A stretch of 38,216 nt of DNA from contig DHFM01000052.1 in the NCBI GenBank assembly GCA_002400405.1, positions 1 through 38,216 on the forward strand, in the 5' to 3' direction. The notes under the pieces were generated by a model. It made no database searches. It saw only the letters and a list, made by a program, of their open reading frames with translations, and was not told the DNA's origin. Origin of the DNA: Candidatus Moranbacteria bacterium UBA4824. GTDB lineage: Bacteria; Patescibacteriota; Minisyncoccia; Moranbacterales; UBA2206. Below, piece after piece: positions 6,467 to 13,905 of this stretch (the first letter of the stretch is position 1; each line of letters begins with the position of its first letter). A program made the position numbers and the translations under genes.

Positions 6467-7490
6467 GAATTTTTCCCTTCCCTATCTTCTCCTTATTCCT
6501 CACCAATCTCGCCACTTCTCTTTCGCTAAGCACATAATCCAAATATTTTCCTAAATTTTTCTTTTTATAAATTTTAGAGGAAATAAAAAATATCACAATA
6601 TTATCTGGATTTATTTTTTCATGTTTAGCATATTCTATTTTAATCTTTCTTATTATTTCATCTTCTAAATTTTCTTTTTCAACTTCAACAATTTTTTCAA
6701 AACCCAATTCAGTCAATAACTTTTTCAAATTTTTTTCGGGCGTAATATCGGTCAATTGTTTTTTTATTTTTTCTTTTATGTCAATATCCAAAACAGCCAC
6801 CGAAAATTTTTCAAGATTATCCAAATCATCAATTATTTTCACATAATCATTTTTGTCTGTGAGTGCTCCTGTCGGACAAACTTCAATACATTTTCCGCAA
6901 AAACTACAGTCCAGAACTTTTTCATAAGGCGTCCCAACCACCACTGCGCTTCCACGATGATTAAAACCAAACTTTTTTTCTGGGCAAATATTAATACATC
7001 TTCGACATTCAATACAAAGTTCAGAGTTTCTTGATATACAAGGATTCTCATTTTCCACCACCACTCGTGACCAATTATCGCGAATTAAATCCAACTCTTC
7101 TTGTCCAGTTATTTCTCCTTTCCTTGGAATGAAATGAAAGTTTTCAATTTTATATTCCAACGCCAATTTCTGCAGTTCGCACATTAGATTTTTTTTGCAA
7201 GTGGCGCATTTTCCCGCGTGATCCGCCCAAAGTAGTTCCAGATTTATTCTTCTTGCTTTATTTATATCTTCACTTTCAGTAATCACTTCTAAACCTTCGC
7301 AAACCTTTGCCGTGCAAGAAGTAGTTAATCTTCCACCAATTTCCACCAAACATAACCGACAAACCGCGCCTCGCAAAAGATCTTCAAAAGCACAAAGCGT
7401 GGGAATTCTAATTCCTTCTCGTCGACACACATCCAAAACAGTTTCGTTTTCTTTGGCTTCGTAAATTTTATTGTTTATTTTAATATCCAT
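6453..7490 (-). CDS. HoxU/NuoG-like iron-sulfur subunit with a degenerate [FeFe]-hydrogenase-like tail
   Basis: This 345-residue protein has the electron-relay modules of NuoG/HoxU and HydA: a plant-type [2Fe-2S] domain (Cys 33, 44, 47, 59), a His-Cys cluster (His 91, Cys 95, 98, 104) and two [4Fe-4S] clusters (Cys 159, 162, 165, 169 and 195, 198, 201, 205). Residues from about 229 to 335 resemble part of the H-cluster domain of [FeFe] hydrogenases (LLTELGFEKIVEV, then NPDNIVIFFISSK, then LDYVLSEREVARLVRN), but no H-cluster cysteine remains. It probably moves electrons between NAD(P)H via the NuoF-like subunit and a hydrogenase. Its last codons and stop come from the GIY-YIG element. It starts at ATG 7490, 76 bp behind the NuoF-like gene. 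Confidence 0.85.
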   Translation of the reverse strand: MDIKINNKIYEAKENETVLDVCRREGIRIPTLCAFEDLLRGAVCRLCLVEIGGRLTTSCTAKVCEGLEVITESEDINKARRINLELLWADHAGKCATCKKNLMCELQKLALEYKIENFHFIPRKGEITGQEELDLIRDNWSRVVVENENPCISRNSELCIECRRCINICPEKKFGFNHRGSAVVVGTPYEKVLDCSFCGKCIEVCPTGALTDKNDYVKIIDDLDNLEKFSVAVLDIDIKEKIKKQLTDITPEKNLKKLLTELGFEKIVEVEKENLEDEIIRKIKIEYAKHEKINPDNIVIFFISSKIYKKKNLGKYLDYVLSEREVARLVRNKEKIGKGKIHPIK

Positions 7491-7566
7491 AAATCATACT
7501 AGTATATTAGCATACTAACATTTTAACAAATTTAACACTAGAAAATATTGCTTTTTTGTTAATATG

Positions 7567-8862
7567 TTAAAATGTTAAGATGTTTTTTGTTATTGCATCT
7601 CGAAACGCCGTCCCCGCAAATTTTCCCAAGGGGCAAAAAGTCGTGTTGTCGAGCGTCCATAAAATATCTTCGACCGCTGTTTTATCTCGATCGGAAATTT
7701 TTCCATCACGAAATCTTTTTGCGATTTCCCAAAGCCTGAAAGTTCCTTCTCGGCACGGCACGCATTTTCCGCAAGATTCTCGCCGAAAAAAATCTGTCCA
7801 AGAAATTAACAAGTCATGAATGTTGACACTTTTGTCCACCACTAAAATTGAGCCTGAACCCATTTGTACGGACAGGTCGCGACCTGTCCCTACACAAAAT
7901 TCCATTTTTGCTTTTAGCTCTTTTTCTAAGAGGAGTTTTCCACAAGCGCCACCAATTTGCGCAAACCAAAACTCTTTGCCTTTTTTTATCCCGCCAGCAT
8001 ATTGGTCAATTAATTTTCTCACATTAATTCCTGTTGGTGCTTCATATATTCCTGGTTTTGCCACAGCGCCACTCAAAATGAAAAGCTTTGTTCCAGGGGA
8101 ATTTTTTGAACCAATGCGCGCAAATCTTTCTCCACCATTAGAAATTATCCAGGGAATATTAGAAATTGTTTCTGTATTACTCACGGCAGTTGGACAACCA
8201 AAAAGTCCAGCCTCAGTTGGAAATGGCGGACGAATTTTTGGCTCTCCGCGATTACTTTCAATGGAATTTATCAGCGCCGTTTCCTCTCCGCAAATATATG
8301 CGCCAGCACCAGAATATATTTCAATTTCCAGATTATAATTTGAACCAAGGATATTTTCTCCCCAATATTTTTTTTCTTTCGCTTGCGAAATTGCAATTTC
8401 CAAAATTTCTTTTTGTTTTTCATAATTACCATTAATATAAATGTAGGCTTTTTTTGCTTCGATAGAAAGTGCAGAAATTATTATTCCCTCCAAGAGAAGA
8501 TGCGGATTATTATCCACTATCAATCTATCCTTATATGTCCCTGGTTCTGATTCTTCTAAGTTACAGATAAAATATTTTTTACCCTGTGGAGTATCCCGAC
8601 TTGTCGGGATAATTTTGTAATCAAAATTTACTCCACAGGGTGAATTCCTTGCCACCATCTCCAATTTATCCCCAGTTGGAAATCCCGCGCCTCCCCGCCC
8701 GCGAAGTCCAGATTTTTTAATCTCCAAAATAGCCTCCTCCGGATTCATTTTAAAAATAAATTTTTCCAAAGCCATGTATCCGCCAACACAAATATAATCC
8801 TCTATTCTTAGTGGATTAATCTTGCCCCAGTACTTTGTTAACACTTTTAAATTATCAGTCAC
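7567..8862 (-). CDS. NuoF/HoxF-like NAD(P)H-oxidising flavoprotein subunit
   Basis: This 431-residue subunit binds FMN, NAD(H) and one [4Fe-4S] cluster, and passes electrons between nicotinamide and the iron-sulfur chain. Seen: GRGGAGFPTG (55-64) for FMN/NADH, EESEPGTYKDR (103-113), SGAGAYICGEETAL (184-197), and cluster cysteines 364, 367, 370 and 410 (SCGKCVPC and CPLG). Two in-frame repeat insertions are visible, at residues about 73-95 and 323-333, where normal family members run on directly. The first codon used here is GTG 8862; a start a few codons later is possible because the N-terminus is variable. It follows the NuoE-like gene after a heptad-repeat hairpin. Confidence 0.93.
   Translation of the reverse strand: MTDNLKVLTKYWGKINPLRIEDYICVGGYMALEKFIFKMNPEEAILEIKKSGLRGRGGAGFPTGDKLEMVARNSPCGVNFDYKIIPTSRDTPQGKKYFICNLEESEPGTYKDRLIVDNNPHLLLEGIIISALSIEAKKAYIYINGNYEKQKEILEIAISQAKEKKYWGENILGSNYNLEIEIYSGAGAYICGEETALINSIESNRGEPKIRPPFPTEAGLFGCPTAVSNTETISNIPWIISNGGERFARIGSKNSPGTKLFILSGAVAKPGIYEAPTGINVRKLIDQYAGGIKKGKEFWFAQIGGACGKLLLEKELKAKMEFCVGTGRDLSVQMGSGSILVVDKSVNIHDLLISWTDFFRRESCGKCVPCREGTFRLWEIAKRFRDGKISDRDKTAVEDILWTLDNTTFCPLGKFAGTAFRDAITKNILTF
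7866..7893. repeat. 28-bp palindrome inserted in frame in the NuoF-like gene
   Basis: GTACGGACAGGTCG is followed by its near-complement CGACCTGTCCCTAC, so the 28-bp palindrome has one mismatched pair. Translated on the minus strand, it contributes the stretch around VGTGRDLSV before the conserved MGSGSILVVD segment. Size and ends match the palindrome in hypE. Confidence 0.7.
8581..8641. repeat. Nested palindrome inserted in frame in the NuoF-like gene
   Basis: ACCCTGTGGAGTA (8581-8593) and its perfect complement (8629-8641) enclose a second palindrome ATCCCGACTTGTCGGGAT (8593-8610). The stretch encodes about residues 74-94, between KLEMVAR and KKYFICN, a site where NuoF proteins normally have no such insert. 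The frame is maintained through the element. Confidence 0.7.
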
Positions 8863-8865
8863 TAA

Positions 8866-8975
8866 TTTTCAATTACCAATTCTCAATTTACATTGAATTT
8901 TCAATTATCAATTTTCATTGGAAATTTAGTCATTGAAAATTGATTGAAAATTAGAAATTGAAAATTAGAAATTTA
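8866..8975. repeat. TTTTCAAT/TTAGAAA heptad-repeat hairpin behind the NuoE-like gene
   Basis: About 105 bp of AT-rich sequence made of 7-nt units (TTGAAAA, TTAGAAA on one arm; TTTTCAA, TACCAAT, TCTCAAT on the other) forms a long imperfect hairpin. It starts at the stop codon of the NuoE-like gene and runs almost to the NuoF-like start. A very similar copy is at 10316-10422 and a more diverged one at 16383-16490. Confidence 0.8.
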
Positions 8976-9425
8976 TTAGATATATTCTCCCAATATCCCA
9001 TGCACTGAACTTTTTGTTACTCGCTCGTAAATCTTTCCGTTTACCACCATCACTGGGCCATCAGCACAACGACCAAGACAACTAATTTCTTCCAATTTAA
9101 ATTTCGAACTGGCCGAGCTACCTGCTTTTATTTTTAATAAATTTTCAACCTCAGAAATTATTGAAAAAGAATTATTCACGGTGCAGTTAGCTGAATTACA
9201 GATTTGAATTAGAATCTCCGGCTGTTTTTCAGTTTTAATTTCATCATAAAAACTAGTGGTTTCAAAAATCTTGCTTTCTGAAACATCAAAATATTCGGCT
9301 ATTATTTTAGCCTCTTTTTCGCCCACAAAACCAAAAATGGCGTTAGTTTTTTTTAACGCCGGTAAAATATTCTCGCTCTTAGGCTCGAACTCCAAGATTA
9401 TACTTTGTATTGTTTTTTGTTTCAT
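8976..9425 (-). CDS. NuoE/HoxE-like [2Fe-2S] thioredoxin-fold subunit
   Basis: This 149-residue protein has the N-terminal helical part (LKKTNAIFGFVGEKEAKIIAEYF region) and the thioredoxin-like [2Fe-2S] domain of NuoE. The four ligands occur as CNSANC (C-x4-C) and CLGRC (C-x3-C), followed by the typical DGPVMVVNGKIYERV. With the NuoF- and HoxU-like neighbours downstream it completes a soluble NAD(P)H diaphorase module, as found in bifurcating or bidirectional hydrogenases. It starts at ATG 9425 inside a run of TTTCATG repeats that follows the aldolase gene. Length is normal. Confidence 0.9.
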   Translation of the reverse strand: MKQKTIQSIILEFEPKSENILPALKKTNAIFGFVGEKEAKIIAEYFDVSESKIFETTSFYDEIKTEKQPEILIQICNSANCTVNNSFSIISEVENLLKIKAGSSASSKFKLEEISCLGRCADGPVMVVNGKIYERVTKSSVHGILGEYI

Positions 9426-9457
9426 GTTTCATGTTTCATGTTTCATGCTTTATGCTT
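9423..9457. repeat. TTTCATG heptad repeat at the aldolase stop / NuoE-like start
   Basis: Four TTTCATG units and two CTTTATG-type units run in exact 7-nt register. The aldolase stop codon (9450-9452) and the NuoE-like ATG (9423-9425) are both made from repeat bases. Related arrays follow ruvX (13847-13905) and fusA (34786-34818). Confidence 0.75.
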
Positions 9458-10310
9458 TCCCCTCACTTCCAAAATATTTTATTTTTTGCTTAACTATTTC
9501 CTTGGCGGATTCCCTAGCTGCTTCCAGAATCTTTCTGACATCAAAATTAGTGCTTCCTCCTTTTAGGGAATTAATCAGACTACTAACAAACGCCACTCGA
9601 ATAGCAGTATCAACATTAAAACAAGATATGCCGTTTTTAATAGCTTCAACAACTTTCCCATTTTCCCAATCTGACGCGCCATGAAGAATGAGTGGGATAT
9701 TGCAAAGCTCATTTATTTTTTTCAATCTTTCAAAATCCGGTTCCGACCTTTCTTTGAGAAAGCCATGTGAATTGCCAATCGCTACTGCTAATGCATCCAC
9801 TCCAGTCTTTTCAATAAATTCAGCCGCTTTTTGCGGATCAGTCATAAAATCATCCCAATTAATTTCTCCGCCTTCTGTTTCACCAATATAGAGAACACTG
9901 CCCAATTCTCCTTGCACATCCACTCCTTTTTCATGACAATATTCCACTACTTTCTTAGTATTTCTTATATTATCTTCAAATTTTGCTCTTGATCCATCAT
10001 ACATCACCGAACCAAAACCAATTTCCGCACAACGCTGAGTAGCTTCAAAGCTCTTGCCATGATCTAAATGAATGCCCACGGGAATTTCCGGGGCATAAAA
10101 CTCCACATCATTTTTCACAATATTAAAAATCATTCGACCTCCGGCATATTCCATCGTCCTCTCTGTAATTTGGATAATCACTGGTGAACGCATTTCCTTG
10201 GCGGCATCCACAATTGCCCGCGTAGTTTCCAAATTAACTGTGTTAAATGCTCCAACCGCATATCCCCCTTCCCTAGCTTTAGTTAGAATTTCTTTAACGC
10301 TTACTATCAT
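9450..10310 (-). CDS. fba: Class II fructose-1,6-bisphosphate aldolase
   Basis: This glycolytic/gluconeogenic enzyme cleaves fructose 1,6-bisphosphate to dihydroxyacetone phosphate and glyceraldehyde 3-phosphate with a zinc ion. The 286-residue protein has the class II marks: GYAVGAFNTVNLE near the start, HLDHGKSFE with zinc-binding histidines, YDGSRAKFEDN, ELGSVLYIGETEGG, NSHGFLKE and LILHGASDW. The ATG at 10310 is used because a further-upstream start would be a TTG inside the repeat. Tpi lies just upstream on the same strand, separated by a heptad-repeat hairpin, so both triose-phosphate enzymes are probably cotranscribed. No missing key residue was seen. Confidence 0.94.
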   Translation of the reverse strand: MIVSVKEILTKAREGGYAVGAFNTVNLETTRAIVDAAKEMRSPVIIQITERTMEYAGGRMIFNIVKNDVEFYAPEIPVGIHLDHGKSFEATQRCAEIGFGSVMYDGSRAKFEDNIRNTKKVVEYCHEKGVDVQGELGSVLYIGETEGGEINWDDFMTDPQKAAEFIEKTGVDALAVAIGNSHGFLKERSEPDFERLKKINELCNIPLILHGASDWENGKVVEAIKNGISCFNVDTAIRVAFVSSLINSLKGGSTNFDVRKILEAARESAKEIVKQKIKYFGSEGKA

Positions 10311-10315
10311 AATAA

Positions 10316-10422
10316 TTTTCAATAACCAATTCTCAATTTACATTGAATTTTCATTTGTCAATTTTCATTGTAAATTTAGTCATTGAAAATTGATTGAAAA
10401 TTGTAAATTGAAAATTGAAAAT
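10316..10422. repeat. TTTTCAAT-type heptad-repeat hairpin behind tpiA
   Basis: This is a near-copy of the repeat at 8866-8975, including the shared segment CATTGAAAATTGATTGAAAA. The stop codon of tpiA (10423-10425) is immediately adjacent, and the fba start lies just beyond the other end. The two arms can fold into a long AU-rich hairpin in the mRNA. Confidence 0.8.
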
Positions 10423-11187
10423 TTATTTATCGTTTATTATTCCTGATATCTTTATGAATTCATACGGCACCAAACTTTCTCTACCAATCAACACACCATC
10501 CATTCCCGGATCCAAACAAGTTTGTTTAGCTGTCGAAGCTGAAACTGATCCACCATAAATTATTTTTACTTTTTCAGCATATTTAGTACCAAAAAGCCCA
10601 GTTAGAATTTTAAAAATCAAAACCCTAGCCTCCATCACTTCATTTGATTTAGGAATTTCATCCGTCCCCACTGACCAAATCGGCTCATAAGCAACAACTA
10701 AATTTTCTGCTTTTGCTCGACTGACTTTTTCCAAAGCTGATTTTACTTGCCGTGTAATAACGCTTAGTGTTTGATTATTTTCTTTTTCTGACTTAGACTC
10801 CCCCACGCAAAGGATTGGTTTCAAACCATTCTTGAGCGCTGAAATAACTTTCAAATTCACTTCTTCATCTCGCTCACAAAAATATCGCCTTCTTTCACTG
10901 TGTCCCAAAATCGCATAAGCACAGCCAAAATTCTTGAGCATTGATGGAGAAATTTCTCCGGTATAAGAACCTTTTTCTTCCCAAAACATATTTTGCGCCC
11001 CAAGAATTATTTTTTTTATCTTAGCTTTTTGGAATCCCGGTAAATGAATAGCTGGCGGACAAAGAATGAGCTCACAATTATTTATCTTTTTGCCAGTCAA
11101 TTCTTTTTTGAATAAATTCAAATATTGTTCTTGCTGGGCAGGAGACAAAATATTCATCTTTAAATTTCCTATAATTAGCTTGCTCAT
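10423..11187 (-). CDS. tpiA: Triosephosphate isomerase
   Basis: This TIM-barrel enzyme interconverts dihydroxyacetone phosphate and glyceraldehyde 3-phosphate in the cytoplasm. The 254-residue protein has the catalytic Lys10 (in GNLKMN, where most homologues have GNWKMN), His96 in ILGHSERR, Glu168 in AYEPIWSVGTD, and the phosphate-binding YGGSVSASTA and GVLIGRESL. Start ATG 11187 gives the normal N-terminus. The DedA-family gene ends 3 nt upstream, so translation is probably coupled; fba follows downstream. The Trp-to-Leu change beside Lys10 is slightly unusual but not in a catalytic position. Confidence 0.96.
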   Translation of the reverse strand: MSKLIIGNLKMNILSPAQQEQYLNLFKKELTGKKINNCELILCPPAIHLPGFQKAKIKKIILGAQNMFWEEKGSYTGEISPSMLKNFGCAYAILGHSERRRYFCERDEEVNLKVISALKNGLKPILCVGESKSEKENNQTLSVITRQVKSALEKVSRAKAENLVVAYEPIWSVGTDEIPKSNEVMEARVLIFKILTGLFGTKYAEKVKIIYGGSVSASTAKQTCLDPGMDGVLIGRESLVPYEFIKISGIINDK

Positions 11188-11190
11188 ATT

Positions 11191-11823
11191 TTATAATTGT
11201 TTCTTTTTTAGTTTACTTTTGATTAGTTTGAATATTCCTGGAAAAACTGATATCGCGATTATTCCCATAATGACTATGGAAAAATTATCTCTTATTATTG
11301 GAATATTCCCGAAAAAATATCCTGCAAAAACAAAAAGTCCCACCCAAGTAAAACCACCAAGAATGCTATAGGAAATAAATTTGCGATAATGCATTTTTCC
11401 AATTCCAGCTACAAATGGTGCAAAAGTTCTTATAATTGGCATAAAACGAGCTAGAAAAATAGTTTTTCCGCCATGCTTATGATAAAATTCTTGAGTACTA
11501 TCTATGTGCTTTTGATTGACTGGTACATATTTATTATTCACTATTTTTTGTCCAAAATAGTAACCCACCCAATAATTTATATTATCTCCCAAAAAAGCAG
11601 CTGTCCAAAGAAGGAGAGCCAAAAAAATCACATTAAACGAACCGGTCGCAGAAAACATTCCAGCGGCAAAAAGCAATGAATCTCCGGGAAGAAACGGCGT
11701 AAAAACAAATCCGGTCTCTGCAAAAATGATTAGAAATAAAATGGCATAAGTCATTCTGCCATAATTGGCAATAATTTCCCCTAAATGAACATCGATATTG
11801 AGTATGAAATCTATAATTAGCAT
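11191..11823 (-). CDS. DedA-family membrane protein
   Basis: This 210-residue inner-membrane protein belongs to the DedA/VTT family, whose members include lipid-carrier (undecaprenyl-phosphate or phospholipid) translocases. Family motifs are present: FAETGFVFTPFLPGDSLLF near residues 35-53, GDNINYWVGYYFG, and the amphipathic FLARFMPIIRTFAPFVAGIG. About five hydrophobic segments are visible and the C-terminus is lysine-rich and cytoplasmic-looking. It starts at ATG 11823, 18 bp behind galT, and ends 3 nt before tpiA. The substrate cannot be told from sequence. A role in recycling undecaprenyl phosphate would fit the neighbouring lipid-linked-sugar glycosyltransferase. Confidence 0.9.
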   Translation of the reverse strand: MLIIDFILNIDVHLGEIIANYGRMTYAILFLIIFAETGFVFTPFLPGDSLLFAAGMFSATGSFNVIFLALLLWTAAFLGDNINYWVGYYFGQKIVNNKYVPVNQKHIDSTQEFYHKHGGKTIFLARFMPIIRTFAPFVAGIGKMHYRKFISYSILGGFTWVGLFVFAGYFFGNIPIIRDNFSIVIMGIIAISVFPGIFKLIKSKLKKKQL

Positions 11824-11841
11824 AAAAGTAATTCTGATTTA

Positions 11842-12852
11842 TTAGTTTTTTAAATACTGCGCTGCGTCTTCCGGACTGATTGTGATTATTTCTACTCCCG
11901 TTGAAATTTCAAATCCCGCCCAAATATTTGTTTTTGGCAAAATCTCGATGTGCCAGTGAAAATGAGGATAATCCTTTCCGTCACAAGGAGAGGTGTGGAT
12001 ATAGAAATTGAAATCAGGGTTGTTGAGTTTTTCACTCAGTCTCTTGATTGCCTCATGAAGGGCAACTCCGGCTGAAATTTTTTCATCTTGGGTTATTCTT
12101 TCAAAATATGGTTTATGTTTTTTGGGGATGAGCCACATTTCAAAATTAGCTCGCGAAGCAAACGGACAAAACAGCAAAAAATTATCATCTTCGAAAACTA
12201 TTCTTTTTTTCTGTTCCATTTCCCATTCGACCATTGCGCAATAGACACAATGCTTGTTTTGTTTATGGTATTCTTCCGCACCATCCAATTCACTTTTTAC
12301 ATACGGTGAGATCACAGGGATAGCCATGAGTTGTGAATGCGGATGAGGAATTGATGCGCCGGCCGAGGCGCCGTGATTATGAAAAATGTCGATGTAACTC
12401 ACAGACTTTTTGTTCATCAAATCAATATATCTCGATTGATAGGCATCCAGAATTTCAGCGACTTGAAGCGGTTCCATTTTGCCAATATGATTCCAGTGAT
12501 CTTTGGTCACAATCACTTCATGATATCCGACGCTATCCATCCAAAAATACGGCCCGTCTTCTTTATGTTTGATTTGTCCGCCAGAAGGCCGAGAAAAAGC
12601 TGGGAATTTATTGGGAAAAACTCGCAGACTCCAATCGCCATCCGATGTGTTATAAATCAAAACATCTTTTTCTTGCTCAGATTTTTCCGGATCGCAAAAC
12701 AAACATTCGCTTGGATTATCCTGCGTCGCATCTTGTTCTTTTTTAGCAAACTCATCTGGCCGACGGGCGCGAATCTTGGAAACTACCACCCAATCCCCCG
12801 TCACCAAATCCTGCCTAAGTTCACTGGTTTTGTTTTTGTCCTCCTTGTTCAC
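11842..12852 (-). CDS. galT: Galactose-1-phosphate uridylyltransferase family protein
   Basis: GalT transfers UMP between UDP-glucose and hexose 1-phosphate. The 336-residue protein has the histidine triad motif HPHSQ (170-174) with the nucleophilic His172, an N-terminal zinc pair CLFC (50-53), a second CVYC, GYHEVIVTKDHW, and a C-terminal HFHWHIEILP. The start is uncertain: the frame opens with GTG 12852, but a strong AAGGAGG lies inside codons 2-4, and homologues usually begin near SELRQD. It could act on another hexose 1-phosphate, since the CPR relatives are rarely tested. It lies between the glycosyltransferase upstream and DedA downstream. Confidence 0.9.
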   Translation of the reverse strand: MNKEDKNKTSELRQDLVTGDWVVVSKIRARRPDEFAKKEQDATQDNPSECLFCDPEKSEQEKDVLIYNTSDGDWSLRVFPNKFPAFSRPSGGQIKHKEDGPYFWMDSVGYHEVIVTKDHWNHIGKMEPLQVAEILDAYQSRYIDLMNKKSVSYIDIFHNHGASAGASIPHPHSQLMAIPVISPYVKSELDGAEEYHKQNKHCVYCAMVEWEMEQKKRIVFEDDNFLLFCPFASRANFEMWLIPKKHKPYFERITQDEKISAGVALHEAIKRLSEKLNNPDFNFYIHTSPCDGKDYPHFHWHIEILPKTNIWAGFEISTGVEIITISPEDAAQYLKN

Positions 12853-12892
12853 TTTATTTATTTTTTTATTTTAAATCTATTTTTTATTTTTT

Positions 12893-13035
12893 ACCCTGTT
12901 AAATAAGATTTGATTCTCTTTTTGAAAAATAGCTTCTTTAAAAATAAAATGTCTATATTAAAATAATTTCCATCCAAGTCAATTCAAATCTTAATTTTAA
13001 ATTTTTATAAAAATTTAAAATTTATTTAACAGGGT
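12893..13035 (-). mobile_element. Gene-less relative of the GIY-YIG element
   Basis: ACCCTGTTAAATAA (12893-12906) and its perfect complement (13022-13035) bound 143 bp. The ends differ from those of the GIY-YIG element by two bases. Inside, TCAAATCTTAATTTTAAATT matches the part of the GIY-YIG gene coding for LRFEQ and following residues, and the left end continues with AAGATTTGA as in the full element. The reading frame is destroyed. The right repeat supplies the last residues and TAA stop of the glycosyltransferase gene. Confidence 0.75.
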
Positions 13036-13795
13036 GAATTTCACTCATTTTCTTTTTGAGTTGATATACCCCTCGCATATTATTCCACCAAACTTTGAAC
13101 AATTCACGAAGCGTGATGAAATATCCTTTCATTCCAACTAAGCTGTATCCCATATCCAACCAAACTACTGGCACTTCAGAAATCCGATAACCCAGCTTTT
13201 TCGCTATCATCAAAATTTCAAAATCGATTCCCCAGCGATCCACTTTCGTGCGAGGAAAAACTTCTTTCACCACCTCTTCACTAAAAGCCTTGAACCCACA
13301 TTGCGTATCATAAATTCCCCGAAGACCCAGCATAACTTGAATCAAAATATTCCCCGCATTTCCCAGCCACTCTTTCCATTTCGGCTGATGCTTTTCAATG
13401 TTAGAAGTTTTGAGATCGCGAGATCCAATCACTACATCGGCTTTTTTGAATTCTGGAATAAACTTGTCTAAATTATCAATCGGTGTGGCACCATCCATAT
13501 CAGTCCAAAGTCGCCACTCACCATGCGCCGCAGCAAATCCTTCGCGAATGCTATATCCCTTACCTTTGTTTTCTTTTCGATCTATTACCCAAAAAGTCGG
13601 TTTGTCTTTTATTTTTTCTTTGACAATTTCCGGAGTGTTATCCGTTGGACCATCAAGCACAATCACCACTTCATAAGTTTCGTCTATTCTTTCAAAATAG
13701 TCCCTGATGGATTTCAAATGCACTCCCATTTCTTTTTCTTTTGGCGCTTCGTTATAAGTTGGGATGATCACTGATATGAAAGGTTTTTGTTCCAT
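13022..13795 (-). CDS. Family 2 glycosyltransferase (dolichyl-phosphate mannose/glucose synthase-like)
   Basis: This 257-residue GT-A enzyme resembles DPM1/ALG5-type transferases that charge polyprenyl phosphate with a hexose. Seen: SVIIPTYNEA at the N-terminus, VVIVLDGPTDNT, the metal-binding DMDGATPIDNL (DxD type), VIGSRDLKTSN and the QCGFKAF segment near the acceptor site. The C-terminus has an amphipathic/hydrophobic segment (TLRELFKVWWNNMRG) but no clear transmembrane helix. It starts at ATG 13795. Its last codons (Ile-His-Pro-Val-Lys) and stop codon come from the adjoining gene-less element. The donor sugar is not evident. Confidence 0.9.
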   Translation of the reverse strand: MEQKPFISVIIPTYNEAPKEKEMGVHLKSIRDYFERIDETYEVVIVLDGPTDNTPEIVKEKIKDKPTFWVIDRKENKGKGYSIREGFAAAHGEWRLWTDMDGATPIDNLDKFIPEFKKADVVIGSRDLKTSNIEKHQPKWKEWLGNAGNILIQVMLGLRGIYDTQCGFKAFSEEVVKEVFPRTKVDRWGIDFEILMIAKKLGYRISEVPVVWLDMGYSLVGMKGYFITLRELFKVWWNNMRGVYQLKKKMSEIHPVK

Positions 13796-13846
13796 TGCTC
13801 TTATAGTTTAATAATTATTTTACACTCAAATTATATCATAAATTCA

Positions 13847-13905
13847 TGAAACATGAAACATGTAGCATAAAACACAAAAAAAACACTCCTTGTTTCATGC
13901 TACAT
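13847..13905. repeat. ATGAAAC/GTTTCAT heptad-repeat hairpin behind ruvX
   Basis: ATGAAAC units on the left (from 13847) and their complement TGTTTCATGCTACAT on the right (13890-13904) form a hairpin; ATGTAGCATAAAACA pairs with the right arm at 14 of 15 positions. It abuts the ruvX TGA stop codon (13905-13907). It is related to the arrays at 9423-9457 and 34786-34818. Confidence 0.75.

Noticed and set aside
12373..12906. 177-codon plus-strand frame opposite galT
   Set aside because: It mirrors galT codons and runs into the gene-less element; the protein has no family likeness.
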